The position numbers were made by a program, and so were the translations under genes. From assembly GCA_016124535.1 (NCBI GenBank), contig WGNK01000022.1, positions 1 through 59,819 on the forward strand: a DNA stretch of 59,819 nucleotides, written 5' to 3'. Of the stretch, positions 41,891 to 50,158 are shown in pieces (position 1 is the stretch's first letter; each line of letters starts with the position of its first letter). This DNA is from Azospirillum sp. (GTDB taxonomy: Bacteria > Pseudomonadota > Alphaproteobacteria > Azospirillales > Azospirillaceae). The notes under the pieces are model-generated. The model did not search any database and was not told the origin of the DNA. It saw only the letters and a list, made by a program, of their open reading frames with translations.

Positions 41891-42819
41891 GCCAAGCGGC
41901 GACCGCGCCCCGGTTCGGTGTGCTCGAAACCGGGGACGGCGGTGTACTGCGCCATGCCTGCTGGTGCGACCCCGGCCGGCCGGCCCGCGCCACCGTGGTC
42001 TTGCTCAACGGCCGGTGCGAGTTCATCGAACGCTACCAGGAGCTTGCCGGCGAATGGCTGGACCGGGGCTACCAGGTCTTTGCGCTCGACTGGCGCGGTC
42101 AGGGCCTGTCGAGCCGCTTTCTGGCCAATCCGCAGAAGGGCCATGTCCCGGACTACGGCATCTACGACGCGGATCTGGCGCTGTTTCTGGACCGTGTGGT
42201 GCTGCCCGCCGTGGTCGGACCCCTGGTGCTGTTCGCCCATTCGATGAGCGCCCTGGCGGCGCTCCAGGCCGTGATCGAACACCCCGGCCGCTTCGCCGCG
42301 GTCATCCTGTCGGCCCCGATGCTCGATATCCTGACCACGCCCTATCCCCGCGGCGTGGCAAAGGCGATCGCGCTCGTCGCGACCAGGCTGGGCTTCGACC
42401 GATGGTATGCCTTCGGCCAGCACGACTATGACCCCGCCGAGGCCGAGGCGCTGGCGACCAACCCGATGACCGGCGATGCCGGCCGGTATCGTGCCTACCA
42501 CGAATTGCTGCGGCTGAACCCGGCGCTGCGGGTCGGTGGCGTCACTTTCGGCTGGCTCGCAGCGACCTTCCGCGCGATCGACCGCCGGCCCGACCCCGAG
42601 CAGGCACGCCGAATCGCCGCGCCGGTGCTGATCCTCTCCGCTCCGGCCGATACCCTGGTTCCCGTCGCCAGCCACCACCGCCTGGCGGCCCTCCTGCCGA
42701 CCGTCACCTTATGCAGTTATCCGCAGGTTCGCCACGAGCCGCTGATGGAAAACGACGCCATCCGGGCACAGGTGTGGGCGGATATTGACCGCTTTCTCGG
42801 GGCTGCCCTGAAGAGTTGA
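41887..42819 (+). CDS. Alpha/beta hydrolase, lysophospholipase/monoacylglycerol-lipase type
   Basis: A 310-residue hydrolase of the Hydrolase_4/PldB type: VVLLNGRCEFIERYQELAGEWLDRGYQVFALDWRGQGLSSRF, nucleophile elbow FAHSMSALA, Asp in LSAPADTLVPV and His in VRHEPLMEN. The elbow reads A-H-S-M-S rather than G-x-S-x-G, but Ser, Asp and His are all in place. Translation apparently starts at TTG 41887 (TTGA overlap with fzlA), so it is coupled to a cell-division gene. Substrate is probably a lysophospholipid or monoglyceride. Confidence 0.87.
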   Translation: MSQAATAPRFGVLETGDGGVLRHACWCDPGRPARATVVLLNGRCEFIERYQELAGEWLDRGYQVFALDWRGQGLSSRFLANPQKGHVPDYGIYDADLALFLDRVVLPAVVGPLVLFAHSMSALAALQAVIEHPGRFAAVILSAPMLDILTTPYPRGVAKAIALVATRLGFDRWYAFGQHDYDPAEAEALATNPMTGDAGRYRAYHELLRLNPALRVGGVTFGWLAATFRAIDRRPDPEQARRIAAPVLILSAPADTLVPVASHHRLAALLPTVTLCSYPQVRHEPLMENDAIRAQVWADIDRFLGAALKS

Positions 42820-42882
42820 TCGTGACGGTTGGACAGAGACCGACCCCGCGCGCCGAACTCAGGGGCATCAGCCTCCGCCGGC

Positions 42883-43692
42883 TCAGCCGATCTCGGGTCC
42901 GGCCAGGACGGCATGCAGCACCTGCCAGGCGGCCGGGCTGGGGGCGACCAGCAGCGGGCTGCGGGTGACCCGCGGGTCGTAGGGCGTGCCATCGAAGAAG
43001 CGGGCTTCGGCGAAGGCCTCCTGGCAGATCAGGATGCCGGCGGCATGGTCCCAGGGCAGCGAGCCGGAGCTGTACTTGAACTGGGCGGCGCCCTGGGCCA
43101 TGCGCAGATAGTCGATGCCGCCGCATTGGCTGTTTTCGATCGCGGCGATCCGCCCGCTGGCCGTCAGCAGCGCGGCAGCCTCGCCGCGTCCCTTGATCTG
43201 GCCATAGGCGCTGCCGACCATGCCCGATTCGGGCAGATCCCAGGACAAGCGCAAGCGTTGGCCGTTGCTCCAGGCGCCATGACCGCGCAGCGCATAAATG
43301 GTCAGGTTTTCGGTCGGGTGATGAATCCAGCCGGCCTCGACCACGCCGTTTTCGACCAGAGCGACGATCACGGTGAAATTGGGATCGCCGTGGGCGAAGT
43401 TGAAAGTCCCGTCGATCGGGTCGATCAGCCAGACCGGCGCCGCGCCGTGAAGCCGGTCAAGCACCGTCGGGTCGGCCGCGACCGCTTCCTCGCCGACCAC
43501 GGTGGAGCCGGGCAACGTGGCCTGCAGCGCGGGCGTCAGGCGCTGCTCGCAGTCGACATCGGCGACGGTTACCAGGTCATGGGGGCCGCTCTTCTGGCGG
43601 ATCTGGTCCGGGGTCAGGGTGCGGAACCGGGGCAATACCACGGCTTCGGTCGCCTCCCGGATCAGTCTGGCGATTTCGCTGGGATCGATCAT
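42883..43692 (-). CDS. Inositol-monophosphatase family phosphatase
   Basis: A 269-residue enzyme of the IMPase/CysQ/HisN superfamily. Metal-binding motifs are VVGEEAV, WLIDPIDGTFNFAHGDPNF and the late LPWDHAAGILICQEA. This family removes phosphate from inositol-1-phosphate, histidinol-phosphate or adenosine bisphosphate. Nothing nearby selects among these substrates. It converges with the alpha/beta hydrolase and lies upstream of the pseudo-caspase gene on the opposite side of a 119-nt gap. Confidence 0.88.
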   Translation of the reverse strand: MIDPSEIARLIREATEAVVLPRFRTLTPDQIRQKSGPHDLVTVADVDCEQRLTPALQATLPGSTVVGEEAVAADPTVLDRLHGAAPVWLIDPIDGTFNFAHGDPNFTVIVALVENGVVEAGWIHHPTENLTIYALRGHGAWSNGQRLRLSWDLPESGMVGSAYGQIKGRGEAAALLTASGRIAAIENSQCGGIDYLRMAQGAAQFKYSSGSLPWDHAAGILICQEAFAEARFFDGTPYDPRVTRSPLLVAPSPAAWQVLHAVLAGPEIG

Positions 43693-43811
43693 GACGGATG
43701 GCTCCTCGGCCGGCGCGCCCGGTCGGGGCGGACAGGTCCGGTTGTAGCCTCCGATTGCCCGCCATGAAAGCGATGCCTGCCGTCAAGCCGGTTCCCGGCC
43801 CCGGATAAGGC

Positions 43812-44816
43812 TCAGAGCAGCCAGCCGAACAGGGTTTCGCCGACCGACTCCAGGGTTTCGATCACGGCCCAGCCGCCGAACAGGCGGGAGGCCCAGCCCA
43901 GCCAGCCGAGACCGGCGTCATCATCCGACTCGTTCGGGGGCGCCGGTGCCGCGGGCGGGGCGGCGGCGCCAGGGACCGGGTGGACCGGCGGAGCGGTATG
44001 GCCGGTGGCGTCGACCGGGCCGAACACCGCCCTGGCGGTCAGCACTTTGCCGATGCCGCCGCTGGCCTCCCAGACGATCTGGGCGCCGCCGCCATTGGCG
44101 GTGACCGAGATGTTCAGCTCGTGCAGCAACTCGTCGAGGTTGCTGGCGGCCGGGCGGGCGAGCCTGCCGAGCAGGGCGTCGACCAGCAGGCCCGGCCGTC
44201 CGCCCGCGGTCGCCGGTGCCATGTCGGGCAGCGTGACCATGGCGACCACGACTCCGGGTGGCGGGGGCGTGACGTCCAGGGTGTAGCGTTCCGGCGGCCC
44301 CGCCGGGCTGTCCTTGGGCGGGCGCCGGGGATCGATCAGGATCACGCCGCCCTGCAGGCGACGCACCGCCAACTGGGCGGCGACCGCGTCGAGGTCCAGT
44401 CCATCCTTGGGCTTAAGCACGCCAGCCAGGTCGGCATCGATGCCGAGCAGCAACCCAACCCCGGCGGCCCGGCCGACCAGGCCGGAGAAATAGACCAAGC
44501 CGATGTCGCCGGCCGACAGCCGGTCGGAAAAGCGGTTGAGCGCCTCGGCCAGCTGGGCGGCGGTGGCATTTTCCCGGAGCACCACATCGTAACCCTTGCC
44601 GGCGAGCGCCGTGGCCAAGGTACGGGCATCGGCCAGCGGCGTCGGCAGGTGGGCGAGCCCGAGATAATCGGCGCTGCCGATCACCAGCGCGGCATGGTGG
44701 GCCGCCGGAGGTTCGGCCAGAGCCGGGGGCGCGGCGTTCAGACCGCCGACGATCGCCAGCACAGTCATCAATAGTCGCGCCGCCCGCCTTGCCGCCTGCC
44801 TCGCCACGGTGATCAT
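43812..44816 (-). CDS. Secreted caspase-like (C14) fold protein lacking the catalytic dyad
   Basis: A 334-residue protein with a signal/TM segment (ARLLMTVLAIVGGLNAAPPALA). It has a p20-like domain of the bacterial metacaspase/orthocaspase type: HAALVIGSADYLGLAHLPTPLADARTLATAL, GYDVVL, then GLVYFSGLVGRA where the catalytic SGHG should be (position 113 is Leu). ILIDPRRPPK replaces LDACR (position 164 Arg). A Pro/Ala linker and a Trp-rich C-terminal amphipathic or membrane segment (GLGWLGWASRLFGGW) follow. ATG 44816 has AAGGA 7 nt upstream. It is a pseudo-protease, last in a long operon; a binding or regulatory role is inferred. Confidence 0.75.
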   Translation of the reverse strand: MITVARQAARRAARLLMTVLAIVGGLNAAPPALAEPPAAHHAALVIGSADYLGLAHLPTPLADARTLATALAGKGYDVVLRENATAAQLAEALNRFSDRLSAGDIGLVYFSGLVGRAAGVGLLLGIDADLAGVLKPKDGLDLDAVAAQLAVRRLQGGVILIDPRRPPKDSPAGPPERYTLDVTPPPPGVVVAMVTLPDMAPATAGGRPGLLVDALLGRLARPAASNLDELLHELNISVTANGGGAQIVWEASGGIGKVLTARAVFGPVDATGHTAPPVHPVPGAAAPPAAPAPPNESDDDAGLGWLGWASRLFGGWAVIETLESVGETLFGWLL

Positions 44817-44846
44817 GACGTTCCTTCGTCGCTGCATCCGCCGCTG

Positions 44847-46793
44847 CTATCGGGATGCGCCATCCCGACTCTCGAACCAGAATGTATCGGGGCGGCACAG
44901 TCCAAAATGGGCGCCGGGTTCGTAGTTGAACAGGGCGGCCTCCGGAACGTTGTGCAGGGTGTCGCGCACCACCACCGGCTGGGGCACGCCGTTGACGATG
45001 CCCAGCGTGAACTGCTGATCGGCGGTAATCTCCAGGATGCGGTGCCAGATTTCCCGGCGTTCGGCGTTGTCGTCGGCGTTTTCCCACTGCTCGCGCAAGT
45101 CGAGCAGCGTCTTGGCCGCGGGCAGGTCGGGGGGCTCGCCGGAATGGCCCATGGTCTGGAAATACTGGCCCCATTTCGGCCACTGGTATTTGGCCTGGTC
45201 GATCGGTACCAGTTCGCCCGGGCTCATCGCCGCGGTCGGGATGGCGTTGTCGAGGCCGCGGGCGATCGACATGACGGTCTCGCCGGCATAGATGCGGTTG
45301 CGCAGCACCTCGAGCTGCAGCGGCTTGGTAAACAGCCGGATTCCGAGCTTTCGCCAGCCGTCGGCGATCAGCTCCAGGGTGTCGACCTCCTCGGTGCTTT
45401 CCCCGGCCGATTCGACCACGATCTGGACCGGTTCGCCGTTGGGCATCCGGCGCGGACCGTTGCGGCCGTCGCGGTGCAGGCCGATCTCGTCGAGCAAGGC
45501 ATTGGCCTGGGCCGGGTCGTGGGCCGCCCAGCGGTCGCGATAGTCCGCTCGCCACAGTGGCGAACGCTCCAGCACGGTGTTGTTGGAGGGGACCGCCAGG
45601 CCGTAATAGATCACCTGGTTGATTTCCTCGCGGTCGATCCCGAGCGACAGGGCGCGGCGGAAGCGGACATCGCGGTTGAGCCGCCGCCATTGCGGATCGG
45701 CGGCATTGAGGTTGGGAAAGAGGGCGATCTGGGCGCCGATCCCGGTGCGCCACAGCCGGACCCGGTAGTGGTTGCGCGTTTCGGCCTGCTTCAGAAAGGT
45801 GTAGTTGTCGAAACGCAGGTAGCGGGCCTGGAGGTCACTTTCCCCGGCGCCGGTCTTGGTCGGGATGATCCGGCTGTCGGCGATATCGACCATGATCCGG
45901 TCGATGTAAGGCAGCTGGCGGCCGGCACTGTCGACCCGGTGGTAGTAGGGGTTGCGCACGAACACGAAGCGGCTGGCCGGGGCCGCCGTGGCCACCCGCC
46001 ACGGCTGCAGGGTCGGCAGGTCCGGATTGTCGAATTCGGACAGGTTGTCCAGGCGGTTGTGCAGTTGGACCCAGCTCTTCTGATGGGCGCGTTCGACCCT
46101 CTCGGCCAGTTCCTCGGGGTCGGCGTAGCGCTTATGAAAGCGTTTCAGGTAATGCGCCGGCAGATAGATTTCATCCGGCTTGGCCCCGGCCAATTGATTG
46201 AGAAAATAAGGGTTGGGGCGGAGCCAGCGGTAGCGCACCGTGGTCGGGTCGAGGATGTCGACGGTCGGCGGTTCGTCATGAACCAGCAGCTCGGCGGGGG
46301 GCCCGAACGGCGACAGTTCTGGATTCCTGATCACGTCCTCCCACCAGTAGCGAAAATCCTCCGAGGTGAACGGCGCGCCGTCGGACCAGCGGTGGCCGGG
46401 GCGCAGGTGGAGGGTAAACACCCGCTGGCCGTCCGCAACCTCCAGCCGTTCCAGGATGTCCGGGACGATGTCCAGGTCCCTGGTGTAGCCGACCAACCGG
46501 GCATAGCCGTAGACGTAGAGAATCCGGGTGTCCTTGGTCCGTGCCATCAGCATAGTAAGGTCGCCGCCGTGGCGACCCAGCTGTTTGGCCGTGCCGGTGA
46601 AATCGACCACCGATGGGACCGCGGGCAATCGCTGGCCGATCGGCGGCAATTCGTGCTCGGCAACGTCCTCGGCCAGCATCGGGGTTTCGATATAGGCAAT
46701 CGGTCCGGCAGCCGGCTCTGCGGCGCCGGTGCCGCAGAGCGCGAGCAACAACGCGAACGCCAATCCGGGGCTGTGCGCGCCTATGATCCTCAC
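44847..46793 (-). CDS. Peptide/oligopeptide ABC transporter binding protein (YejA-like, SBP family 5)
   Basis: A 648-residue periplasmic binding protein. GTG 46793 overlaps the ATPase stop (GTGA) and gives the signal sequence GLAFALLLALCGTGAAEP. Family-5 hallmarks include FTLHLRPGHRWSDGAPFTSEDFRYWWEDV, RNPYYHRVDSAGRQLPYIDRI and RFRRALSLGIDREEINQVIYYGL. The long form and the RPNPYFLNQL segment fit YejA-type or related oligopeptide/lipopeptide binders. It follows a fused ATPase gene, but no permease genes are present in the window. Confidence 0.87.
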   Translation of the reverse strand: MRIIGAHSPGLAFALLLALCGTGAAEPAAGPIAYIETPMLAEDVAEHELPPIGQRLPAVPSVVDFTGTAKQLGRHGGDLTMLMARTKDTRILYVYGYARLVGYTRDLDIVPDILERLEVADGQRVFTLHLRPGHRWSDGAPFTSEDFRYWWEDVIRNPELSPFGPPAELLVHDEPPTVDILDPTTVRYRWLRPNPYFLNQLAGAKPDEIYLPAHYLKRFHKRYADPEELAERVERAHQKSWVQLHNRLDNLSEFDNPDLPTLQPWRVATAAPASRFVFVRNPYYHRVDSAGRQLPYIDRIMVDIADSRIIPTKTGAGESDLQARYLRFDNYTFLKQAETRNHYRVRLWRTGIGAQIALFPNLNAADPQWRRLNRDVRFRRALSLGIDREEINQVIYYGLAVPSNNTVLERSPLWRADYRDRWAAHDPAQANALLDEIGLHRDGRNGPRRMPNGEPVQIVVESAGESTEEVDTLELIADGWRKLGIRLFTKPLQLEVLRNRIYAGETVMSIARGLDNAIPTAAMSPGELVPIDQAKYQWPKWGQYFQTMGHSGEPPDLPAAKTLLDLREQWENADDNAERREIWHRILEITADQQFTLGIVNGVPQPVVVRDTLHNVPEAALFNYEPGAHFGLCRPDTFWFESRDGASR

Positions 46794-48670
46794 GACACCA
46801 ACTCCGGCGTCGCGCGGACGAAATGGCCTTCGCCGAGTTCGATCAGGGTCGGCCGGGTCGCCTCGTTCACCGTGAACGGCGCAGGCCAGGCCGCCGGGTC
46901 CGAGGCGCGGCCTTCGCGCAGCTCGCGGAAATCGAGCGGCAGGGTCGGGTCGGGCTCCGGTACCGCGGCGAGCAGGGCCTGGGTGTAGGGATGCATCGGC
47001 TGCTTGAACAGCTGGTCGCGTGGCGCCAATTCGACAATGCGGCCGCGGCACATCACCATAATCCGGTCGGCGATATAGTGGACCACGGCCAGATTGTGCG
47101 AAACGAACAGGTAGGTCAGACCCAACTGAGCCTGGAGATCCTTGAGCAGGTTGAGAATTTGCGCCTGGATCGAAACGTCGAGCGCCGACACCGGCTCGTC
47201 GCAGATCAACAGGTCCGGGCGGAGCGCGAGCGCGCGGGCGATCCCGATGCGCTGGCGCTGGCCGCCGGAAAAGCTGTGGGGGTAGCGCTTGATCGCATGG
47301 GCATTGAGTCCGACCAGGCTCATCAACTCCCGCACCATCTCGCCGCGGTGTTCGCGGTCGCCGTCGCGGTGGATCAGCAGCGGCTCGCCGACGATCTGCT
47401 CGACGGTCATCCGCGGGTTCAGCGAACCGAACGGGTCCTGGAAGACGAATTGCAGCCGACGGCGGAACGCCACCAGTTCGCGGCCCTGCAGCGCCAGGAC
47501 ATCGATCATCCGGCCGTGGTCGTTGAACCGGACGCTGCCGGCGTCGGGGCTGATCGCGCGCATCAGTATCTTGCTGAGCGTGGTCTTGCCACAGCCGGAC
47601 TCGCCGACCAGTCCCAGGCATTCGCCGCGGCGGACCTGGAAGCCGACATCATCGACCGCCAAGGTTCCGGCCTCGGCGCCATTGCCGAACCAGCCGGCCT
47701 TGCGCACGCCGTAGCGCTTGCTGACATTGGCGACATCGAGCAGGGGGCCGGCAGAATCGGCACCCTCGGGCCAGACCCGGCGCGCCGTGCTGATCATCCG
47801 GCCGCCCTCCGACTTGATCTCGCGGATCGGCACCAGGCGTTCCCCTGGCGCCATGTGGAAGCGGGGCACCGCATGGAGCAGCGCCTTGAGGTAGGGGTGG
47901 CGGGGGGTGGCGAAAATCTCGTCGATCGGGCCTGCCTCCATGACCTCGCCGTGGTAGAGCACGACCACCTCCTCGGCGAGGTTGGCGACCACCCCCAGAT
48001 CATGGGTGATGATCAGCACCGCCATGCCCAGCTCGGACTGAAGCTGCTTGAGGAGATGGAGGATTTGTGCCTGGATCGTGACGTCGAGGGCGGTGGTTGG
48101 TTCGTCGGCGATCAGCAGCGCCGGCCGGCAGACCAGAGCCATCGCGATCATGGCGCGCTGGCGCAAGCCCCCCGACAGCTCGAACGGATAGGTGTCCAGC
48201 GCGCGCCGCGGCTCGGGGAACTGAACCAGGCGCAGCATCTCCTCGCTGAGTTCCAGGGCCTCGGCCCGGCTTGCCCGGCGGTGGAGCAGCACCGCCTCGC
48301 TGATCTGGTTGCCGACGGTGTGGAGCGGCGACAGCGAGGTCATCGGCTCCTGAAAGATGATCGAAATCCGGCCGCCGCGGATCGCCCGCATCGCCCCGCC
48401 GTCGGGGCAGAGAGCGGCGATGTCGGTGGCGGGTTCGTTCGGGCGGTGGGGATCGCTGAACCGGATCGAGCCGCCGGTGATCCGGGCCGGCCGCGGCAGG
48501 ATTCCCATGATCGCCTGGGAGATCACCGATTTGCCCGAACCGGACTCGCCGACCAGCGCGACCGTGGCGCCTTGGCGGACGCGAAATGACACGCCGCGCA
48601 CCGCCCGGACGATCCCCTCCGGAAGTGTGAATTCGACTTTGAGGCCCTGCACCTGCAGCAGGTCGCTCAT
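46790..48670 (-). CDS. Fused double ATP-binding protein of a peptide ABC importer (YejF/DppDF-like)
   Basis: A 626-residue protein with two complete ABC domains. The first (about 5-270) has Walker [55 protein letters not shown] and an oligopeptide-type C-terminal [12 protein letters not shown]. The second (about 310-600) has [54 protein letters not shown] and [12 protein letters not shown]. It powers uptake of peptides or similar substrates. Its start (MSDLLQVQG) is the last of five repeated ATG units described separately. Confidence 0.93.
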   Translation of the reverse strand: MSDLLQVQGLKVEFTLPEGIVRAVRGVSFRVRQGATVALVGESGSGKSVISQAIMGILPRPARITGGSIRFSDPHRPNEPATDIAALCPDGGAMRAIRGGRISIIFQEPMTSLSPLHTVGNQISEAVLLHRRASRAEALELSEEMLRLVQFPEPRRALDTYPFELSGGLRQRAMIAMALVCRPALLIADEPTTALDVTIQAQILHLLKQLQSELGMAVLIITHDLGVVANLAEEVVVLYHGEVMEAGPIDEIFATPRHPYLKALLHAVPRFHMAPGERLVPIREIKSEGGRMISTARRVWPEGADSAGPLLDVANVSKRYGVRKAGWFGNGAEAGTLAVDDVGFQVRRGECLGLVGESGCGKTTLSKILMRAISPDAGSVRFNDHGRMIDVLALQGRELVAFRRRLQFVFQDPFGSLNPRMTVEQIVGEPLLIHRDGDREHRGEMVRELMSLVGLNAHAIKRYPHSFSGGQRQRIGIARALALRPDLLICDEPVSALDVSIQAQILNLLKDLQAQLGLTYLFVSHNLAVVHYIADRIMVMCRGRIVELAPRDQLFKQPMHPYTQALLAAVPEPDPTLPLDFRELREGRASDPAAWPAPFTVNEATRPTLIELGEGHFVRATPELVS

Positions 48671-48745
48671 GGCAGCAGGTCGCTCATGGCAGCAGGTCAC
48701 TCATGGCAGCAGGTCAGTCATGGCATCAGATCGCTCATGGCGGCT
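48661..48745 (-). repeat. 17-bp tandem repeat array forming ATGA-coupled minicistrons before the fused ATPase
   Basis: On the minus strand five units of ATGAGCGACCTGCTGCC (with small variations) run from ATG 48738 to the true start ATG 48670; starts are at 48738, 48721, 48704, 48687 and 48670. Each of the first four units reads as six codons (MSDLMP, MTDLLP, MSDLLP, MSDLLP) then a TGA that overlaps the next ATG. The first ATG overlaps the stop of the upstream membrane-protein gene. The fifth unit continues into the ATPase. Confidence 0.95.
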
Positions 48746-49250
48746 CCGGCAAGCCCTTTTCCGCTGAACCATTTATCCCGAGTGCGGCCAGATTGTCGAC
48801 CGTCGCCGGATCGAGACCTAAACCATTGCGCGCAGCGGCCGCCGCGGCGCGGCTGACCACCTGGTCGAAACGGTCGAGCGCCGAATCGAGGCGCAGGGTA
48901 ACATCGGCGCCGGACAGGATCAGCTGCAGCCAGCCGCGCTCGCGATCCCGCCGGGTGGAAAAATAGCGCAACCGCAGTTTCGTCAACCCGGCCCAGCGTA
49001 GCGCGGTGTGTCCGAAAGGGGCCTTGGAGCGGATGGCGTGGTCGTCGACCGCGATTCGGCTGACCTGGCGGCGGACGGTCGTGATCAGAAAGACCGCGAA
49101 CAGGCCGGCCGCCGATAGCATCGGTACGGCAAGCCACGGGCTGACCGGGACCGCCAGCAGCGGCACCACGGTCAGCGCCAGTCCGCCGGCGGCCCTGGCG
49201 TAATCGGGCAGCAGGCGGGCGAGGGGATAGCGATGCTCGCCTGGGTTCAC
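48735..49250 (-). CDS. Small membrane protein with PH-like domain
   Basis: A 171-residue protein with two adjacent TM helices (about 22-62: AGGLALTVVPLLAVPV ... LSAAGLFAVFLITTV). They are followed by a cytoplasmic beta-rich region (SRIAVDDHAIRSKAPFGHTALRWAGLTKLRLRYFSTRRDRERGWLQLIL) resembling bacterial PH/YdbT-type domains. No enzymatic motif is seen. It overlaps the deacetylase stop (ATGA) and its own stop overlaps the first minicistron ATG. A structural or assembly role in the glycan/transport operon is inferred. Confidence 0.65.
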   Translation of the reverse strand: MNPGEHRYPLARLLPDYARAAGGLALTVVPLLAVPVSPWLAVPMLSAAGLFAVFLITTVRRQVSRIAVDDHAIRSKAPFGHTALRWAGLTKLRLRYFSTRRDRERGWLQLILSGADVTLRLDSALDRFDQVVSRAAAAAARNGLGLDPATVDNLAALGINGSAEKGLPEPP

Positions 49251-50065
49251 GACGCTCGCTTGAAGACGGCGGCGGCATCCAGCCAGCGCACCGCGGGGTG
49301 GCCGGCGGTAAGGGCCAGGAACCGCTCCAGGAAAGCCCAGCTCGCCTCGTCATGAACCAGGTGGTGGGTCAGCAGACCGGTGGGTTCGTTCTTCGCCGCG
49401 GTGTTGCTGAGACGCCGGGCGCGCAGTTGCGATACGGTGTCTTCGAGCGCCCGGCGTGCGCCGGTGAAGCCGCCGAGCTGCCAATTGATGATGTCGATAT
49501 GGGTGTTGACCTCAACCAGGCCACCCGTGGCGATATTCGAGCCCTTGAACGCCGACAGGCCGCTGATGCCCAGCTTGGGCAGCACGGAAACCACCGCCGG
49601 CGCGACCCGGTTCCACGGCGGCACCAGCACCGGCAATGATCGTTCGCCGAAGAGGGTGGCGATGACCTTGGCGCCTTTCTCGATATCGGCCAGCATCTTA
49701 TCGACCGGCCGCCCCGCGGCCAGCTCGGTCTTCTTCGCCCCCCCGGCAGCCCGGTTGACGTGATCCCAGCCATGCTGCAGCACGGTGGCGCCCGGCCAGC
49801 CCCCAACAAAATCCGCCAGGCCTGGGGTCGCCGAGGCCGGAATCACCGCCAGCGCCACGGGAACCCCGGTGCGATCGGCAAGTGCCCGCAGGCGCTGCAG
49901 CGGAGGAACCACGTCCGAGGCATCGTCGTCGCGCCACCAGAAGCTGACCGTCTGCCCCGAGGTTGCCCAGGAGTCCAGTTCGAAGGTCAGGGTGCGCCAA
50001 GCGGCTTGGTCGAGATCTCCGGCGCCTCTGTCGTACGGAGTTGGATCGGTGCCGATGGTCGTCAT
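49247..50065 (-). CDS. Polysaccharide deacetylase-like (NodB-fold) protein
   Basis: A 272-residue cytoplasmic-looking protein of the carbohydrate esterase 4 / YdjC-like superfamily. Features are FWWRDDDASDVVPPLQRLRALADRTGVPVALAVIPAS with the first metal Asp pair, VLQHGWDHVNR with the His metal motif, VLVPPWNRVAP and LLTHHLVHDEASW. It would remove N- or O-acetyl groups from a sugar. It lies downstream of a GT28-like gene and upstream of the PH-like membrane protein, so a glycan intermediate is the likely substrate. No signal peptide is apparent. Confidence 0.82.
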   Translation of the reverse strand: MTTIGTDPTPYDRGAGDLDQAAWRTLTFELDSWATSGQTVSFWWRDDDASDVVPPLQRLRALADRTGVPVALAVIPASATPGLADFVGGWPGATVLQHGWDHVNRAAGGAKKTELAAGRPVDKMLADIEKGAKVIATLFGERSLPVLVPPWNRVAPAVVSVLPKLGISGLSAFKGSNIATGGLVEVNTHIDIINWQLGGFTGARRALEDTVSQLRARRLSNTAAKNEPTGLLTHHLVHDEASWAFLERFLALTAGHPAVRWLDAAAVFKRAS

Positions 50066-50158
50066 GGTGCTCTCTCATGATCCGCAGAGACCCGAGGGGA
50101 CCTCGCAGGGCAAACCAAACATGTCGTATGTCCCCAGGAAAATTCCAGTTTCTGACCG

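Noticed and set aside
43812..44816. Active metacaspase
   Set aside because: Both catalytic positions are substituted (Leu for His, Arg for Cys).
44907..46988. A 693-codon plus-strand frame opposite the peptide-binding protein
   Set aside because: Composition is that of an antisense shadow (Val/Gly/Arg-rich, no motifs) and the minus strand encodes a clear family-5 binding protein.
46794..47621. Upstream extension of the peptide-binding protein to a 924-residue frame
   Set aside because: The extra 276 residues are a shifted reading of the ATPase gene; GTG 46793 directly precedes a signal peptide.
46823..48589. A 588-codon plus-strand frame opposite the fused ATPase
   Set aside because: The minus strand holds two complete ABC domains; the plus-strand reading has no recognisable fold.
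48661..48745. CRISPR-like array
   Set aside because: Units are contiguous 17-bp tandem copies without unique spacers and they fit translation start-stop logic.
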